This document shows, in pieces, positions 5,192 to 6,513 of a DNA stretch of 6,513 nt. Made by a program: the position numbers and the translations under genes. Under the pieces are notes generated by a model. It searched no databases and was not told the origin of the DNA. It saw only the letters and a list, made by a program, of their open reading frames with translations. This DNA comes from Acidimicrobiales bacterium (GTDB lineage: Bacteria > Actinomycetota > Acidimicrobiia > Acidimicrobiales > JAKAVM01): positions 1 to 6,513 of the forward strand of contig DAIDIS010000174.1 of assembly GCA_027451785.1 (NCBI GenBank), read 5' to 3'. The stretch's first letter is position 1; each line of letters opens with the position of its first letter.

Positions 5192-6513
5192 TCGAGACCT
5201 CCTAAGTACTCGGCATCGCCAAAGGCGTAAACATCACCTAACCTGTCGACCATGTAATAGCCCTTGCCATCGGGGCTTAGGCTCATTCCGATCACTGCGC
5301 CGGGGAACATTAGGCCTGCGCCGGAACCGTAGAACTGTGCGGACCCGAAAGAAAACACTCCCCCATCGGAAGCCACCAAATTGTACCCAGTACCTGCATC
5401 GCTCGATATCCCAACTACAGGTTGGTTCAAGTGCACAGCGCCCATCGAACCTAAGAATCGAGCTGAACCAAAGGCAAGTACCCCTCCATCGGAGCCAACC
5501 AGCCAGTAGCCATTTCCTCCCGGCGCTACCGCCATACCGACAACCGGCTTGACCAAGGTCAAAGATCCTGTCGAGCCGTAGAACCCCGCATCACCGAATC
5601 CATATACACCACCATCACTACCCAAAAGCCAATAACCCTTGCCGTCAGGGCTGGACTCCATGGAGATAATCGGATCATTGATCACGGTCGATTGAAGCCC
5701 ACCATACGAGACGGCGTCGCCGAAAGGGCTCACCATGCCGTTCGAGGAGACAACCCAATAGCCTCTACCATCCGGGGTGCTTGCCATCGACACCGCTCTA
5801 AGGTTCGACGCTCCGGAAAACGTCTCCGCATTGCCGAAGGCATACACGAAGCCTGCAGCAGTCAGGATCCAGTAGCCATTACAGCCCCCCGATATGTCGG
5901 CGGTGACCATAGAGACCGCAGAAGCGCTATTCGCCGCCTGGTCTGCCGAAGGGTTACAGGCGACAAGTGGCGCCGGTGCCGGAATCGTCGTGGCAGCCGT
6001 GCTCGTCGACGTGGTGGAATCGGCCGCAGTCGATGTCGTAGTGGACGAAACCAACGAAGTGGAGGTCGTCGAAATCGAAGGGGGTGGCCCAGGCGGTTGG
6101 TCCGGTACCGAGGTTGTAGTAGTGGTTGTCGGCGCCTCAGTGGTGGTGGTTGTCGTCCCCGGAGCGGAGGTCGTTGTGGTTGAGGTGGATGTGGTCGTAG
6201 ACGTCGAAGTCGTGCTCGATGTTGTCGAAGTCGACGAAGTCGTAGTTGTTGATGGTGGCGTAGGAGGCGCACCGTAGGTGATGGTCACGGATGGAGCGGT
6301 CGGGTCGACGTTGCTCACATAAGAGATGGTGTTGCCTGAGGTTTGGTCGGTCATCTCGAATGTGTACGGCTGGACCGCGTTTTGGTTTGATGCGGTATAG
6401 GAGAGTCCCGTGAATTTTATTGAGCCGTAATTGGAGAGAGTGAGCTCAGTTCCGGTGTTTCCATTGGTCGGAGCTTCCGTAACCCACTCCGCAGAGGCCC
6501 CAGGCGAGGTGTA
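5188..6513 (-). CDS. Probable secreted G1-type peptidase with Thr-rich linker and GYW-repeat domain, N-terminus off window
   Basis: The minus-strand frame is open from the right edge to a TAG at 5190-5188, giving 441 residues. An internal ATG at 6354 is not a true start, because clear domain sequence continues upstream. Visible residues 1-81 (6271-6513) match the end of G1 (eqolisin, glutamic) peptidases: SAEWVTEAPT (7-16), where one of the two Glu should be catalytic, LSNYGSIKFTG (26-36), the YTFEMTDQTSGNTIS stretch (49-63) and PSVTITYG (74-81). Then come a Thr/Ser/Pro linker (about 83-181) and six GYW repeats (199-441). The only cysteines visible, Cys186 and Cys211, flank the linker-repeat junction and could form a disulfide, as expected outside the cell. 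G1 peptidases are acid-active endopeptidases that use a Gln/Glu pair; the Gln half and any signal peptide lie outside the window. Linker and repeats are certain; the peptidase call is likely but rests on a partial domain. Confidence 0.82.
   Translation of the reverse strand, partial: YTSPGASAEWVTEAPTNGNTGTELTLSNYGSIKFTGLSYTASNQNAVQPYTFEMTDQTSGNTISYVSNVDPTAPSVTITYGAPPTPPSTTTTSSTSTTSSTTSTSTTTSTSTTTTSAPGTTTTTTEAPTTTTTTSVPDQPPGPPPSISTTSTSLVSSTTTSTAADSTTSTSTAATTIPAPAPLVACNPSADQAANSASAVSMVTADISGGCNGYWILTAAGFVYAFGNAETFSGASNLRAVSMASTPDGRGYWVVSSNGMVSPFGDAVSYGGLQSTVINDPIISMESSPDGKGYWLLGSDGGVYGFGDAGFYGSTGSLTLVKPVVGMAVAPGGNGYWLVGSDGGVLAFGSARFLGSMGAVHLNQPVVGISSDAGTGYNLVASDGGVFSFGSAQFYGSGAGLMFPGAVIGMSLSPDGKGYYMVDRLGDVYAFGDAEYLGGLD
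5191..5919 (-). repeat. Six tandem GYW protein repeats (probable beta-propeller)
   Basis: Six degenerate units of about 41-42 residues, read right to left: 5919-5797, 5796-5671, 5670-5545, 5544-5419, 5418-5296 and a shortened last unit, 5295-5191. The consensus runs VVGM-x3-PDGxGYWLV-xSDGGV-xxFGDAxFYGS followed by a variable loop. Units 3 and 4 are closest to consensus. Unit 5 has GYN and unit 6 has GYY in place of GYW. Four short beta-strand-like segments per unit fit a propeller blade. The repeats diverge at DNA level, so they are old rather than freshly amplified. In Acidimicrobiia such repeats are common at the ends of secreted proteins. Confidence 0.85.
5971..6267 (-). repeat. Low-complexity Thr/Ser/Pro linker-coding tract
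   Basis: About 99 codons are mainly Thr and Ser with scattered Pro, Ala and Val (blocks such as STTTTSSTSTTSSTT, TTTTTTEAPTTTTTT and DQPPGPPPS). It separates the peptidase-like part from the repeats. Such linkers are usually extended, exposed and often O-glycosylated. Thr is written with mixed codons (ACT, ACC, ACA, ACG), so the tract is not a simple DNA microsatellite. The plus strand shows it as a GT-rich run that could pass for a poly-Val ORF. Confidence 0.85.

Noticed and set aside
6000..6260. GT-rich repetitive DNA, considered as a CRISPR array or microsatellite
   Set aside because: There are no constant repeats with unique spacers. The repetition follows codons of a Thr/Ser linker and is irregular at base level.
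5894..6277. Val-rich plus-strand ORF (127 residues)
   Set aside because: Its poly-Val runs are the reverse complement of the Thr codons in the linker of the minus-strand gene.

Overview
The window looks like chromosomal DNA from an actinobacterium, most likely of the class Acidimicrobiia. The main clue is the long run of degenerate 'SPDGxGYWLxxSDGGVxxFGDAxFxGS' repeats in the right-hand gene, which I know as a typical feature of secreted proteins in that class. The DNA is moderately GC-rich. One gene appears to start with TTG, and genes are tightly packed with overlapping stops and starts. The taxonomic call is an inference from these traits, not from a marker gene.

Left half (1-3256, minus strand): a compact four-gene operon read right to left. 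It encodes a small acyl carrier protein (3244-3008), an acyl-CoA-dehydrogenase-like flavoprotein (2906-1767), an amino acid:[carrier protein] ligase, which is a stand-alone relative of the seryl-tRNA synthetase catalytic core (1767-841), and a DUF1839 protein that runs off the left edge (844-1). The last three genes are joined by one-base and four-base stop/start overlaps, so they are probably translationally coupled. The likely chemistry is that the ligase adenylates a small amino acid and loads it on the carrier protein's phosphopantetheine arm. The flavoprotein may then oxidise the tethered aminoacyl group, and the DUF1839 protein may release or transfer it. Only the loading step rests on characterised relatives. 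The product is unknown, and this is the most interesting part of the window.

Middle (3257-3567): a divergent intergenic region with weak promoter-like elements for both directions and a short inverted repeat. To its right, on the plus strand, lie a pirin (3568-4527) with all four metal ligands and, 10 bases further on, a left-handed beta-helix (hexapeptide repeat) acyltransferase (4538-5191). These two probably form a small transcription unit. Nothing in the sequence ties them functionally to the amino-acid-loading operon.

Right end (5188-6513, minus strand): the C-terminal 441 residues of a large secreted-type protein, convergent with the acyltransferase. The two genes share a CTAG that gives each its TAG stop. 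From N to C the visible part is the end of what looks like a G1 (eqolisin, glutamic) peptidase domain, a roughly 100-residue Thr/Ser/Pro-rich linker, and six GYW repeats that probably fold as a beta-propeller. An acid-active peptidase of this type would suit an acidophilic or cell-surface life style.

No rRNA, tRNA, CRISPR array, insertion sequence or phage gene is visible.
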